A DNA stretch of 64,000 bases, taken from the NCBI GenBank assembly GCA_964521085.1, contig CAZFPL010000016.1:1-64000 (forward strand). The letters run 5' to 3'. The first letter of the stretch is position 1, and the number at the start of each line of letters is the position of its first letter. Both the position numbers and the translations under genes were made by a program. Shown piece by piece: positions 1 to 8,449 of the stretch. The DNA is from JAFGKK01 sp964521085. Lineage in GTDB: Bacteria > Chloroflexota > Anaerolineae > Anaerolineales > RBG-16-64-43. The notes under the pieces are model-generated. The model ran no database searches and had not been told where the DNA came from. It saw only the letters and a list, made by a program, of their open reading frames with translations.

Positions 1-625
1 CGACGGCGGATACCCATGCCAGATCGGCCCAGGGTCCCGAAGCCATCGCCTCCCGCACGGCCGCGTGTGCCAACGCGGTTTTCCCCAGTCCGCCCAGGCC
101 TTCGATGCTGATGATTTGGGGGCCTTGCGGATCGGTAAACCATTTTTCAATCTGTATCAGCGAGTCCTCAAAACCGAACAGTCGTTGAAAAGGGGATGGG
201 GGAAGGTTGCGGCAGCGGTAATTGACTGCCTCCGCGCGGTGGGTCTCGGCTTCCTCCTCCATTTCGGCAAGCGTTTTGGCAAATTGCCGCAACGCCTGGG
301 ATTGCATCGCATATAGTCCGCTGCTCGAACGCCCCTGGTTAAGCGAGAGCTCCTGCATCGTCCGGCTTTCCCAAAACCTCTCCCGAAGGAGGGTAAACAT
401 ATCCGGATATCCGGTTTTCAATTTTTCGAGTGCCTGGTCGAAGAGGGAACGCACACCGTCGGAGGAGATGACTGTATCTGCCGGCAAAAGATGAGGCAGG
501 CATCTTTGCAGACGGCTGAAATCGGGCTTGGAATGGGGGTGAATCAACGCCCGCAGCGCGGCATGCACCTCGATGTGCAGTTTTTCCTTCTGGAGATTTT
601 GTATAGGTTTCTGGGATGCTTCCAT
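1..625 (-). CDS. NB-ARC (STAND) ATPase, 5' part, truncated by window edge
   Basis: This minus-strand frame stays open to base 1, so only the first 208 residues are visible. The start ATG at 625-623 follows an AAGGTGAG-type ribosome site. Residues 1-130 are mostly helical. They include a stretch (about 82-118, LLRERFWESRTMQELS and onward) that resembles a sigma region 4 type helix-turn-helix. Near residues 175-187 the sequence GLGGLGKTALAHAA is a Walker A loop of the NB-ARC/AP-ATPase type. STAND ATPases of this kind switch between ADP and ATP states and usually carry sensor repeats downstream; those lie outside the window. The N-terminal effector and the target are not identifiable. Regulatory, defence or transcription-factor roles are all possible. 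Confidence 0.7.
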   Translation of the reverse strand, partial: MEASQKPIQNLQKEKLHIEVHAALRALIHPHSKPDFSRLQRCLPHLLPADTVISSDGVRSLFDQALEKLKTGYPDMFTLLRERFWESRTMQELSLNQGRSSSGLYAMQSQALRQFAKTLAEMEEEAETHRAEAVNYRCRNLPPSPFQRLFGFEDSLIQIEKWFTDPQGPQIISIEGLGGLGKTALAHAAVREAMASGPWADLAWVSAV

Positions 626-696
626 TGCTCACCTTATGCTAGGGTAATTACGAGAGCGATCCCTGCACCCGCGTGTTATGGCCGAATCCTTCGCCC

Positions 697-725
697 ATTA
701 TATGAAAACGCGCTAACGATCACAA
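697..725 (-). promoter_or_regulatory. Candidate sigma70 promoter for the NB-ARC gene
   Basis: Read on the minus strand, TTGTGA (725-720), a 17-base spacer and TATAAT (702-697) lie about 70 bases upstream of the ATG at 625. The -10 is a perfect consensus and the -35 matches 4 of 6. This is a sequence-pattern call only. Confidence 0.5.
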
Positions 726-826
726 GCGAGTGAGAATCGGGCCGGATTCGGGGAGCCAGAGGGAATTGCTTGTGAAATGGCAGCTGCTCTTCGGGTTGTC
801 TGCTTCATCAGTCCGGAGGAGGCGAC

Positions 827-2245
827 ATGAATATTTGCGTCGCGAATTCGCGGATACAACGCCGTCCTCTTTTCTATGCGGGCTTGATTGCCTTGTTCCT
901 CGCCGGATGCAATTTCCCCGTCCGAACCGCCGGCCAAGTGATCCAGCCATCACACACCGCATTTGCGCAGGACGATGATAGGCCTACGGTCTTCAGAGAT
1001 TCCGCGACCGATACCCCGGGGGCGTCCACCCAGACCGATACCGAAGCGCCGGAGGAGACATCCACGCCGACGGCGACGATCGCCCATCTTACTGAGCCGG
1101 GAAATCCGGGGCCGGTCGAATGGTATGTGACCGACTACTCGTCGAAAAGCACCGCGGCGGAAAAGCGCGCCCCGGGCGGGGAGAATTACCAGTACAACCT
1201 GTTCGAGCGTCCATTCCTCGCGGCGGACATGCAATACCTGCCCGGGGTCGATATTCTTCGGGCGGATATGATGAAAAGCGGGGGGTGGTTCTACGTGACC
1301 ATCCGATTGCAGGAAGAGCCGACGGCTGACGAGAAAGCGTCCGCGCGGTACGGAGCCGAAGTTGATGTGGATATCGACGGGCGGGGAGAGTATCTGATCT
1401 GGGCGGCGGCTCCCGGCGGAACGGAATGGACGACGGACGAGGTGCAGGTCTGGACGGATAAGAACAACGATGTGGGTGGGCCTGTGCCGGTGAAGTCGGA
1501 CATGCCGGGGACAAGGGATGGATATGAGGAACTGAGCTTCGACCAGGGCCGCGGGGTGGATCCGGATGCAGCCTGGGCGCGGTTCTCGCCGGAGGATCCG
1601 AAGCGTGTGCAGGTTGCATTCAAACTGGCGACAATCGCGAACGATATCGAGTTCCTGTGGGGAGTCTGGGCGGATGCGGGAGTGAAACAGCCAGGCTGGT
1701 TCGACTACGACGACCACTTCACGACGGCCGAAGCGGGTTCGCCGCTTTCGAATAAGGCGGAATACCCATTGAAGGCGCTAGCGGCGTTGGATAACACCTG
1801 CCGGATGTCGTACGGATTCACGCTGCTGGGAACCGAACCGGGCGCTTGCTATATGCCCGTTCCGACAACAACCCCGACCCTGACGCCGACGTCGACGCCG
1901 ACTTCGCCGGCGGAAATAGTATTTCGAGTAACCTCGGTTGAGGTATATGGACTGGTAATACAAAGGAATGACGCAGGTTGCATGAACTATGCGATTGTTG
2001 ATGTAAGAGTAACCACAAATAAAGCCGGAACGGTGACCTATACCTGGGAGATACAGTATGACGGTGGCGCTTATACTCCCTCCGGATCAGCGCATACCGA
2101 TCCGGTTGCGGGTGCGGGAACGCATACGCTGGGAAGTCTCGGAATAACTGTGGTCCCGCCTCATTCCTATAAAATTAGAGTACACGTATCTGCGCCAAAT
2201 GATATTTATTCCAATGAGGTCGCGATCAACGCAACTTGCTCTTGA
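827..2245 (+). CDS. Exported lipoprotein with Thr/Pro linker, function unknown
   Basis: A 472-residue protein. The ATG is preceded by GGAGGAGGCGAC. A hydrophobic signal (residues 14-27) ends in the lipobox LAGC with Cys28, so the mature protein should be lipid-anchored outside the membrane. A Thr-rich, low-complexity spacer (about 50-90) follows. A globular domain (about 100-345) contains many Asp/Glu and Trp residues and phrases such as VDVDIDGRGEYLIW, which look like a carbohydrate-binding or beta-sandwich fold. A second Thr-Pro spacer (about 350-365) leads to a C-terminal beta-rich domain of about 110 residues with an Ig-like appearance. I do not recognise a named family. It is monocistronic, divergent from the NB-ARC gene and convergent with the rhodanese gene. 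Confidence 0.75.
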   Translation: MNICVANSRIQRRPLFYAGLIALFLAGCNFPVRTAGQVIQPSHTAFAQDDDRPTVFRDSATDTPGASTQTDTEAPEETSTPTATIAHLTEPGNPGPVEWYVTDYSSKSTAAEKRAPGGENYQYNLFERPFLAADMQYLPGVDILRADMMKSGGWFYVTIRLQEEPTADEKASARYGAEVDVDIDGRGEYLIWAAAPGGTEWTTDEVQVWTDKNNDVGGPVPVKSDMPGTRDGYEELSFDQGRGVDPDAAWARFSPEDPKRVQVAFKLATIANDIEFLWGVWADAGVKQPGWFDYDDHFTTAEAGSPLSNKAEYPLKALAALDNTCRMSYGFTLLGTEPGACYMPVPTTTPTLTPTSTPTSPAEIVFRVTSVEVYGLVIQRNDAGCMNYAIVDVRVTTNKAGTVTYTWEIQYDGGAYTPSGSAHTDPVAGAGTHTLGSLGITVVPPHSYKIRVHVSAPNDIYSNEVAINATCS

Positions 2246-2371
2246 TGACGCAAGACCATGCGGAGGAAAACACAACCGGGAATGACAATCCGGGAGCGGT
2301 CGATCAGGAGGCTAAACATACCATTGAAGGAAGAGGAAACCACAACGATCCTCTTCTCATGATGTGGAATT

Positions 2372-2405
2372 GCGCGGGACCGCGAGTGCACTCGCGGTCC
2401 CGCGC
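2372..2405. repeat. Perfect 34-bp palindrome (17-bp stem) between convergent genes
   Basis: The two 17-base halves (2372-2388 and 2389-2405) are exact reverse complements with no spacer, and very GC-rich. The site lies 127 bases after the lipoprotein stop and 89 bases from the stop of the convergent rhodanese gene. No T-run follows on either strand, so it is not a standard intrinsic terminator. It could be a transcript 3'-end stabiliser, a REP-like unit or a protein-binding site. The rest of 2246-2493 shows nothing recognisable. Confidence 0.6.
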
Positions 2406-2493
2406 ATAAAGGGAATTATTCCTTCGCGTCCCGGATGGGACGATACAGGAAAAAGCGAACCCGCTTGCCCGCCCGAGAAACCACGTTCATTCA

Positions 2494-3072
2494 TTAATTA
2501 AATTGTCGGATGGGTTCTCCGGTGACCAGTGGATATCCGGCTTTCACCCAAGCCTGGATCCCGCCGGTCATACTGGTGACCTGGGTGTAGCCGGCTTCCT
2601 GGAGGATGTATCTGGCTTGGATGCTGCGCAGGCCGGAATTGCATACCGTGATGATCAACCGATCGTGGGGAAGCGCTTGCATAAGGGATGTCAGATTTTC
2701 GAGCGGCATTTGCAAGCTCTTCTCGATATGCCCCCCGACAAATTCTTCATATGTGCGGACATCCAGGATGATCGCGCCGCTGCTGATCTGTCTCCGGGCT
2801 TGTTCGGGGGAGATCTCCTCCGAAAACTGCCAGGGCAGGTACTCCCCCACCACGCTGACGACCAAAAGACCGATCGCAAAAACCGCCACCAGCAACAGGG
2901 CTGCCAACGACACCGTTCGGACGGATTTGTTTGTGGCGCCGGTATGAGAGGACGCCTTGGAATTATTGACGCGCCCGGGACGGGCGGCTGTTTTCGGCTT
3001 GTTGGTCTTGGCGGACCGGTCGGTCGAAGGAGACGGAACAGGCTTCTTGAGTGCTTTGGATCGTCGGGACAT
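2494..3072 (-). CDS. Membrane-anchored rhodanese-like sulfurtransferase
   Basis: A 192-residue protein. Residues 1-48 are basic and low-complexity (Lys, Arg, Ser, Thr) and probably cytoplasmic. One transmembrane segment follows (about 52-74, LAALLLVAVFAIGLLVV). The rest is a single rhodanese domain (about 85-185) with the ILDVRTYEEFVGGHI motif and the active-site loop TVCNSGLRS holding the catalytic Cys. With a positive N-terminus the domain should face the extracytoplasmic side. Rhodaneses carry persulfide sulfur; the donor and acceptor here are unknown. The gene is divergent from ricT across about 210 bases, in which a TATAAT-like -10 on the minus strand (3118-3113) may serve it. Confidence 0.85.
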   Translation of the reverse strand: MSRRSKALKKPVPSPSTDRSAKTNKPKTAARPGRVNNSKASSHTGATNKSVRTVSLAALLLVAVFAIGLLVVSVVGEYLPWQFSEEISPEQARRQISSGAIILDVRTYEEFVGGHIEKSLQMPLENLTSLMQALPHDRLIITVCNSGLRSIQARYILQEAGYTQVTSMTGGIQAWVKAGYPLVTGEPIRQFN

Positions 3073-3286
3073 TTTCTCTCCGGATAGATGGATCTAGAAT
3101 GGCAACCCCGTTATTATATCGAATGAATCCGATTCTTCAGAGGGTAGTGTAATTCCCCCATGCTTCTCCCGAAATTTCAACGCGGAGCAGGTTTTTCTGC
3201 CGGGGCGGAAAAAGCCGTTAATGGGCCCGGCCAAGGTATAATCATGCCTGTTGTATTCAAGCAACTCCTAGAAAGGCAACCTTAAA

Positions 3287-4198
3287 ATGTCCGCCATCAT
3301 CGGCGTGCGATTTCAAAAATTGGGAAAAATCTATCATTTCGACGCCGGCATTCACGCCGAATCGATCCATCCGGGTGATTACGTCGTCGTCACCACCGCT
3401 CGTGGCAAGCAGATCGGGCAGGTGGCTTGTTTCGTTTGCGATCCGCGCGCGGCGGAAGGCGAGCGCCGAATGATCGACCGGCCCGCCTCGGCGCAGGATT
3501 TGCTTGTCCAGCAATCGTGGAAGGAACGCGAGGAGGAAACCCTCGCGGTCGTCCGCGAAAGCGCCAAGAAGCATAATTTTCCAGGCGTTCGTTTTTTTGC
3601 CGTGGAGTTCGGGTACGACGGTTCCCATTTGACCGTGATCTATTCGACGGAAAGCGACGAGAAGCTGGATCTAAAACCGCTGCGAAATGAATTGGCGCAC
3701 CGCTTCACCAGACAGCAGATCGAATTCCGCCAGGTGGGTCCGCGGGATGTCGCCCGTTTGCTGAGCGGGCTGGGCGCCTGCGGCCTCGAGCAGCGCTGCT
3801 GTGCGCAGTTCCTGGGCGAGTTCAATCCCATCTCGATCAAAATGGCCAAGGCGCAGGGCATCTCCCTTAATCCGGGAGAGATCACCGGAATCTGCGGGCG
3901 CCTCCGCTGCTGCCTGATTTACGAATACGATCAATATGCGGAAGCCCGGCTGAAGCTTCCGAAGCGGGGAAAACGCGTTCAGACTCCCCGTGGAATCGGC
4001 CGCGTAGCGGAGGTCTTCCCATTGCGTGACGGCGTTTTGGTGGATTTGGGCGAAGAGTGCGGCACTGCCGAATTCCGCCGCGACGAAATATCTCCGGTCG
4101 AGGATGCCTCCCCCGCCGCATCCCATGTGGAAAACGGGGAGAAGAAGGATTTGGAGGCGGGTTCGAACGAAAAGAACGGCCGGCCGCCGATAAAGTGA
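3287..4198 (+). CDS. ricT: PSP1-domain protein, RicT/YaaT-like
   Basis: A 303-residue protein. The PSP1 C-terminal domain fills about residues 5-260, with the family patterns VRFQKLGKIYHFDA, VVTTARGKQIGQV, a Cys-rich centre (LGACGLEQRCC) and ICGRLRCCLIYE. In Bacillus RicT joins RicA and RicF in an FeS-carrying complex that helps RNase Y and sporulation. The Cys residues seen here match those that bind its clusters. A charged, low-complexity tail (about 262-303) is not part of the domain. A TATAAT lies at 3237-3242 and AAAGG precedes the ATG. In other genomes ricT neighbours DNA polymerase delta-prime genes (holB), which do not appear here. Confidence 0.85.
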   Translation: MSAIIGVRFQKLGKIYHFDAGIHAESIHPGDYVVVTTARGKQIGQVACFVCDPRAAEGERRMIDRPASAQDLLVQQSWKEREEETLAVVRESAKKHNFPGVRFFAVEFGYDGSHLTVIYSTESDEKLDLKPLRNELAHRFTRQQIEFRQVGPRDVARLLSGLGACGLEQRCCAQFLGEFNPISIKMAKAQGISLNPGEITGICGRLRCCLIYEYDQYAEARLKLPKRGKRVQTPRGIGRVAEVFPLRDGVLVDLGEECGTAEFRRDEISPVEDASPAASHVENGEKKDLEAGSNEKNGRPPIK

Positions 4199-4238
4199 CC
4201 GGATCCTCTCGACACCCGTTGCCGCAACAGGGTATCCA

Positions 4239-4904
4239 ATGCCTTCGGTATTATCACAATTACTCCGCCGCCCGCCGGGATCCGGTTGGCTGATCCTATC
4301 CGGAGGATCCATGCCGGAAGACCTTGTCCAGCGCGCGCTGGCTTTGGTGGTCCATGCCGGAACCGTCGTGGTTGTCGTACCCTCTCCGGCGGAGCTTCCC
4401 GAAGCGGAAACCGCATTGCAGACCTGGACGGACATCTCCGGGTGGGACGGGCGTTGCGTCGATTGCGAATCCTCCGAGATCCTGGAGGACGCGCTTTCCG
4501 AGGCGGCACTCGTATTGCTCCCGGATCTTGCGGATCCGAAGACATACGCGCTGGCCCTGGGACAGACCGACGCATGTGAATTCCTCCTGGCCGCATTGGA
4601 TGCCGGAGTCGTGATCGTCGCCGAAGGGCCGGCCGCGGAAGCCCTGGGGGAGGAGATCACGGAGTCGAAAAATGGATCCGGCGCCGGGCATCCCGAAAGC
4701 CCGGCGGTGAACTGGCTGCCGGGTGCCATCGTGCGTACACACTTTTCCGAAGGGCATGCACCCCCTTTCTTATCCAAACGGAAAGACCGGTTTCGCATCG
4801 GTCTTCCGGAAGAGGTATCGATCGCATTGGGGCCTGCGGAGGAGCGGGAGATTTGGGGCGGCGGGAAGCCCACCATCACATTCCTGAAGTGGTGGAAAGA
4901 ATGA
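4239..4904 (+). CDS. Conserved hypothetical protein next to a metal-receptor-like gene
   Basis: A 221-residue soluble protein with no signal peptide. It begins with GSGWLILSGGSMPEDLVQRAL, continues with alternating hydrophobic strands (TVVVVVPSP, ALVLLPDLADP, DAGVVIVAEG) and has a Gly-rich, charged C-terminus. This alternating alpha/beta pattern resembles a class I glutamine amidotransferase or cyanophycinase-like fold, but I see no clear Cys-His or Ser nucleophile elbow, so no function is assigned. Its stop overlaps the next start by ATGA (4901-4904), indicating translational coupling with the binding-protein-like gene that follows. Confidence 0.65.
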   Translation: MPSVLSQLLRRPPGSGWLILSGGSMPEDLVQRALALVVHAGTVVVVVPSPAELPEAETALQTWTDISGWDGRCVDCESSEILEDALSEAALVLLPDLADPKTYALALGQTDACEFLLAALDAGVVIVAEGPAAEALGEEITESKNGSGAGHPESPAVNWLPGAIVRTHFSEGHAPPFLSKRKDRFRIGLPEEVSIALGPAEEREIWGGGKPTITFLKWWKE

Positions 4905-5713
4905 GCCAAACCCTCGGACCGGGATTCTCTCCGCAGCGTGTCGTCTCCCTTCTTCCCTCGATGACCGACAGCATGATCGCGCTTGGTCTGGGCCGCTTTC
5001 TGGTCGGCGTTACGGATTCATGCCAGCTGCCTGAATCCGCCGCGGGAATTTCACGGGTGGGGGAAGCGGAGAACCCGAGGGTCGCCGACATCATCGCTCT
5101 ACAGCCGGAATTGATACTCGCCGGCGAAGAGGAGAATCCGCAGAGCCAGATCAAGGCATTGACCGAAGCCGGCCTGCGTGTCTGGGAGATCTCTCCGCGC
5201 TCGGTACGGCAGGCGCTTGCGAACCTGCGCGATCTCACCCTGATGTACGCGTCGGAATCGACGCTGCAAACCGTTGTCTGGCTGGACCGTGCGGTGGATT
5301 GGCTGGAAGGATCCCGTCCGGAACAATCCGTACGGGTGTTTTGCCCGCGTTCGCGGGAAGGGCCGGTGGATAATCCGGCCGGATGGGTGACCATAAATGG
5401 GGATACCTATACCGGCGATCTGCTTTCCCTGTGCGGGGCGGAAAATATTTTCGCCGCCAGGGATTCCAGCCGGCATCCGCGGGTGTCGCCCGAGGAAGTC
5501 ATCGCCGAAGCCCCCGACATTATCCTTTTACCGGGAGAACCGTTCCCCTTCACCCAGGAAGATGCGGCCGCAATTCGAAAACGCATGCCGGAAATTCCGG
5601 CGGTGAAAGCGGAACGGATTTTTTTGGTGGATGGAAGGCTTTTATTCTGGGCCGGGACGCGTGTGGGCGAAGCGATCCGGTCGCTTCCGGCTTTGCTGCT
5701 TGGCAGGGGATGA
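4901..5713 (+). CDS. BtuF/FepB-like helical-backbone metal receptor without signal peptide
   Basis: A 270-residue protein from the ATG at 4901, chosen because it overlaps the upstream stop (ATGA) and follows GGTGGAAAGA. An ATG at 4853 would add 16 unsupported residues. The sequence VVSLLPSMTDSMIALGLG near the start, the central ADIIALQPELILAG and the C-terminal ILLPGEPFPF are typical of periplasmic binding proteins for cobalamin or ferric siderophores. There is no signal peptide or lipobox and no permease or ATPase gene nearby. It is therefore either a cytosolic receptor derivative or a stand-alone cobamide/haem-related binding protein. It follows the unknown gene in a short operon and precedes a membrane glycosyltransferase by 12 bases. 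Confidence 0.8.
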   Translation: MSQTLGPGFSPQRVVSLLPSMTDSMIALGLGRFLVGVTDSCQLPESAAGISRVGEAENPRVADIIALQPELILAGEEENPQSQIKALTEAGLRVWEISPRSVRQALANLRDLTLMYASESTLQTVVWLDRAVDWLEGSRPEQSVRVFCPRSREGPVDNPAGWVTINGDTYTGDLLSLCGAENIFAARDSSRHPRVSPEEVIAEAPDIILLPGEPFPFTQEDAAAIRKRMPEIPAVKAERIFLVDGRLLFWAGTRVGEAIRSLPALLLGRG

Positions 5714-5725
5714 AGGGAAGGCGGA

Positions 5726-6967
5726 ATGAAATCCAACGTGATAGACGGCTCCTCTATCCGCATAATCTCATTATGGGGAATTCTCCTCCTTTTGGCGGTG
5801 ATCAGCCTGGGGGTGATGACCCGTGGAAACATCCAATTCGCCGAACAGAATCCCGGCGGATCGGATTTTCTCGTGGCGTGGGAAGGCATGCGATCCGTTC
5901 TGCAGGGGGACAGCCCGTATTCGGAAGAGACCGCGGAAAGAATCCAAAAGCGCTGGTACGGAAGGCCGGCGCTGCCCGGGGAGAACCAAATGCGGGTTCC
6001 GTATCCCCTGTACTCGCTGTTATTTCTCGCGCCGTTGTACCTGACGGCGGATTATTCCGCCGCCCGTGGAATCTGGATGACCATTGTGGAGCTGGCGACG
6101 ATGGGTTTCGCGCTGGCAAGCATCCGTTTATCCGGAAGGAAATGGGCGCGGTGGCAGGTGATCGTCTTCCTGTTATTTTCCCTGCTTTGGTATTTCGGAT
6201 TGCGGGCAATCATCAACGGGAACGTCGTCATCCTGGTCGCTTTCTTCCTGGCTGCCGCGCTCGTTTGCCTGCAGAAGAAATGGGATTGGGCGGCGGGTAT
6301 CCTCTTGGCTTGCAGCACATTCAAACCGCAAATAGCGCTTTTCCCGATCGTATGCTGCCTGCTGTGGCTGGTCATGACACGCCGCTTCCGTCCCATCCTC
6401 GCGTTTCTGGCATCCATGCTGGTTTTTATCGGAATCGGCTGGATGCTCGTCCCGACATGGATAGCGGACAACTGGAGGGAGGTCTCAGGCTACCCGTCCT
6501 ATAATCCGCCGGGAAATCCGGAGAGTTCGCTGCGGAAGATGTTTGGAGTGGCGGGATCCTGGATGGGGATCGCGCTGTCCATCGCCGTATCGGCGGCCAT
6601 TGGATTCCTCTGGCTCCGCCTGCGAAAAGCCGATGAAAAAAAGTTCCTCGAAATCCTCTCGCTGTCATTGATCCTGGCGCCGCTTTGCGGGATGCAAACA
6701 GATGCCGGGAATCAATACATACTTCTCCTGCCCGTCGCCGGGTTGCTGCTGCGTCCGGATGATCTGCCCTCCGGATCCCGTCCCCGGTTCATCCTCTTGG
6801 CGCTAATTCTGTTTTTCGGTTTATGGGGGATGTTCCTGCTTACGGTGCGGTACGAGACTCAGCCTGTGCAGCATCCCATGATGCTGTTTCCGCTGCCCTT
6901 CTTCCTGTTGGGGATCTGGTTGTGGGATGCAGCGCGTTCCCGCCGCAAGAAAATCACGGCGTCTTGA
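5726..6967 (+). CDS. GT87-like (DUF2029) polyprenol-dependent mannosyltransferase
   Basis: A 413-residue integral membrane protein with about ten hydrophobic segments. An AGGGAAGGCGGA ribosome site precedes the ATG. The first extracytoplasmic loop holds GGSDFLVAWEGMRSVLQGDSPYS, the usual position of the acidic catalytic region in GT-C fold enzymes. NGNVVILVAFFLAAAL and TFKPQIALFPIVC are patterns of the DUF2029/GT87 family. Members transfer mannose or arabinose from polyprenyl phosphate to outer glycans or lipoglycans. The acceptor here is unknown. It ends five bases from the stop of the convergent pyruvate kinase gene. Confidence 0.75.
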   Translation: MKSNVIDGSSIRIISLWGILLLLAVISLGVMTRGNIQFAEQNPGGSDFLVAWEGMRSVLQGDSPYSEETAERIQKRWYGRPALPGENQMRVPYPLYSLLFLAPLYLTADYSAARGIWMTIVELATMGFALASIRLSGRKWARWQVIVFLLFSLLWYFGLRAIINGNVVILVAFFLAAALVCLQKKWDWAAGILLACSTFKPQIALFPIVCCLLWLVMTRRFRPILAFLASMLVFIGIGWMLVPTWIADNWREVSGYPSYNPPGNPESSLRKMFGVAGSWMGIALSIAVSAAIGFLWLRLRKADEKKFLEILSLSLILAPLCGMQTDAGNQYILLLPVAGLLLRPDDLPSGSRPRFILLALILFFGLWGMFLLTVRYETQPVQHPMMLFPLPFFLLGIWLWDAARSRRKKITAS

Positions 6968-6971
6968 GCGG

Positions 6972-8429
6972 TCAGGATTGCCGCGTGCCCAGCGTGTGCA
7001 GCAAAAGAAAATTCGGCGGGCCGTGAAGCTCCATCGGCAGGGAAGCGACGAGGACCACCTGTTCCCCTTTCTGCACCGGCCCGGATTCCAGCAGTGCGGC
7101 TTCCACATGCCCCACCATCGTCTCCACGGATTCGGCCGGGTGTACCAGTGCGGGAATCACGCCCCACAGCATGGACAACCGGCGGTAGGTTTCCGGATTG
7201 GGCGTGAAGGCCAGGATCGGCGCATGCGGTCTGGCCTTCGACATCAGTCTGGCGGAACGCCCCAGCTGTGTAAAGACTGCAATCGCCTTGACGTTGCGAT
7301 CCCTTGCCAGTTCCGCGGCGGCGTGCGCCAGCGCCGTGGGATGATCCTTCGGTTCTCCGGAAAGATATCCCTTCCAACGCCCCCATTCCTCCAGATGATC
7401 CTCCGCTTCCAGGAGAATCGTCGCCATCATCTTGACCGCCTCCACTGGATACGCCCCCACCGCCGTCTCGCCGGAGAGCATGACCGCATCGGAGCCGTCG
7501 AACACGGCGTTCGCGACGTCGGAGACTTCGGCCCGGGTGGGCTGCGGATTGACGATCATGGATTCCAGCATCTGGGTTGCCGTTATCACCATTTTCGATT
7601 TTTTATTGGCGGATTCGATGATTTGTTTTTGGATCACGGGAACGTCTTGAAGTGAAATTTCTACGCCCAGGTCGCCGCGCGCCACCATCACACCGTCGGT
7701 GGCGTCCAAAATGGCATCCAGCTGTTCGACGGCTTCCCGCCTTTCCAGCTTGGCGATCAGCGGAAGATTGACCTTGGTGGGATCGGTTTGGCGTATGAAA
7801 TCGCGGACTTCAGTGACATCCTCCGGCTTCCGCACGAAGGAGATCGCCACCGCGTCCACGTTCTGCTGAAGGCCGAATATCAAATCCTGTTTGTCTTTTT
7901 CCGTCAGGGCGGATACCGACAGGCGGACGCTGGGGAGGTTGATCCCTTTGTGCGGCATGAGAATCCCGGCTTGTTCCACCCGGGTAAAGATATCCGTATC
8001 GCGCACGCGGTCGACCCGCAAGCGGATCCGGCCATCGTCGAGAAGGAGGAGATCGTCCGGGCGGATGTTTTGCGGAAGCGGACTCCAGGTGACCGAGACT
8101 TCCTGTTCGTCCCCGGGCACGCTCCGCGATGTGAGAGTGAAGGATTGCCCCTCCTTCAGGACCGCCTGTTTATCCCGCAGGACGCCGGTTCTGATTTTTA
8201 CTCCCTGCAGATCCTGCAGGATGGCAATCGGCCGGTGCACCCGGTCGGATAACTCGCGAATGATCCGGATGCTGCGGGCATGGTCTTCACACGATCCGTG
8301 GGAGAAATTCAATCGCGCAACGTCCATCCCGGCTTCGATCATTTGCCGGATGGTATTTTCCTCTTGGGATGCCGGACCGATCGTGGCGATGATCCGGACG
8401 TGGACGTACGATAAAAATCCTTCAGCCAT
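6972..8429 (-). CDS. pyk: Pyruvate kinase
   Basis: A 485-residue enzyme converting phosphoenolpyruvate and ADP to pyruvate and ATP. Visible family motifs are RIIATIGPAS near the start, MDVARLNFSHG (about 35-45), LQDLQGVKIRTG, the catalytic-lysine region LIAKLERREAVEQLD, VMVARGDLGVEI and the A-domain helix IVNPQPTRAEVSDVANAV. The C-terminal allosteric domain (about 345-485) is present. There is no PEP-utiliser extension, so this is the short form. The ATG lies 20 bases downstream of the CoA-transferase stop. The gene is likely the last of a minus-strand group running argF, CoA-transferase, pyk, although 110 bases separate argF from the CoA-transferase. Confidence 0.95.
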   Translation of the reverse strand: MAEGFLSYVHVRIIATIGPASQEENTIRQMIEAGMDVARLNFSHGSCEDHARSIRIIRELSDRVHRPIAILQDLQGVKIRTGVLRDKQAVLKEGQSFTLTSRSVPGDEQEVSVTWSPLPQNIRPDDLLLLDDGRIRLRVDRVRDTDIFTRVEQAGILMPHKGINLPSVRLSVSALTEKDKQDLIFGLQQNVDAVAISFVRKPEDVTEVRDFIRQTDPTKVNLPLIAKLERREAVEQLDAILDATDGVMVARGDLGVEISLQDVPVIQKQIIESANKKSKMVITATQMLESMIVNPQPTRAEVSDVANAVFDGSDAVMLSGETAVGAYPVEAVKMMATILLEAEDHLEEWGRWKGYLSGEPKDHPTALAHAAAELARDRNVKAIAVFTQLGRSARLMSKARPHAPILAFTPNPETYRRLSMLWGVIPALVHPAESVETMVGHVEAALLESGPVQKGEQVVLVASLPMELHGPPNFLLLHTLGTRQS

Positions 8430-8449
8430 GGGTGACTCTCGATTTCGTA

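Noticed and set aside
3671..4909. 412-codon minus-strand frame opposite ricT and the unknown gene
   Set aside because: Opposite strand has clear PSP1 motifs; this frame shows no recognisable domain.
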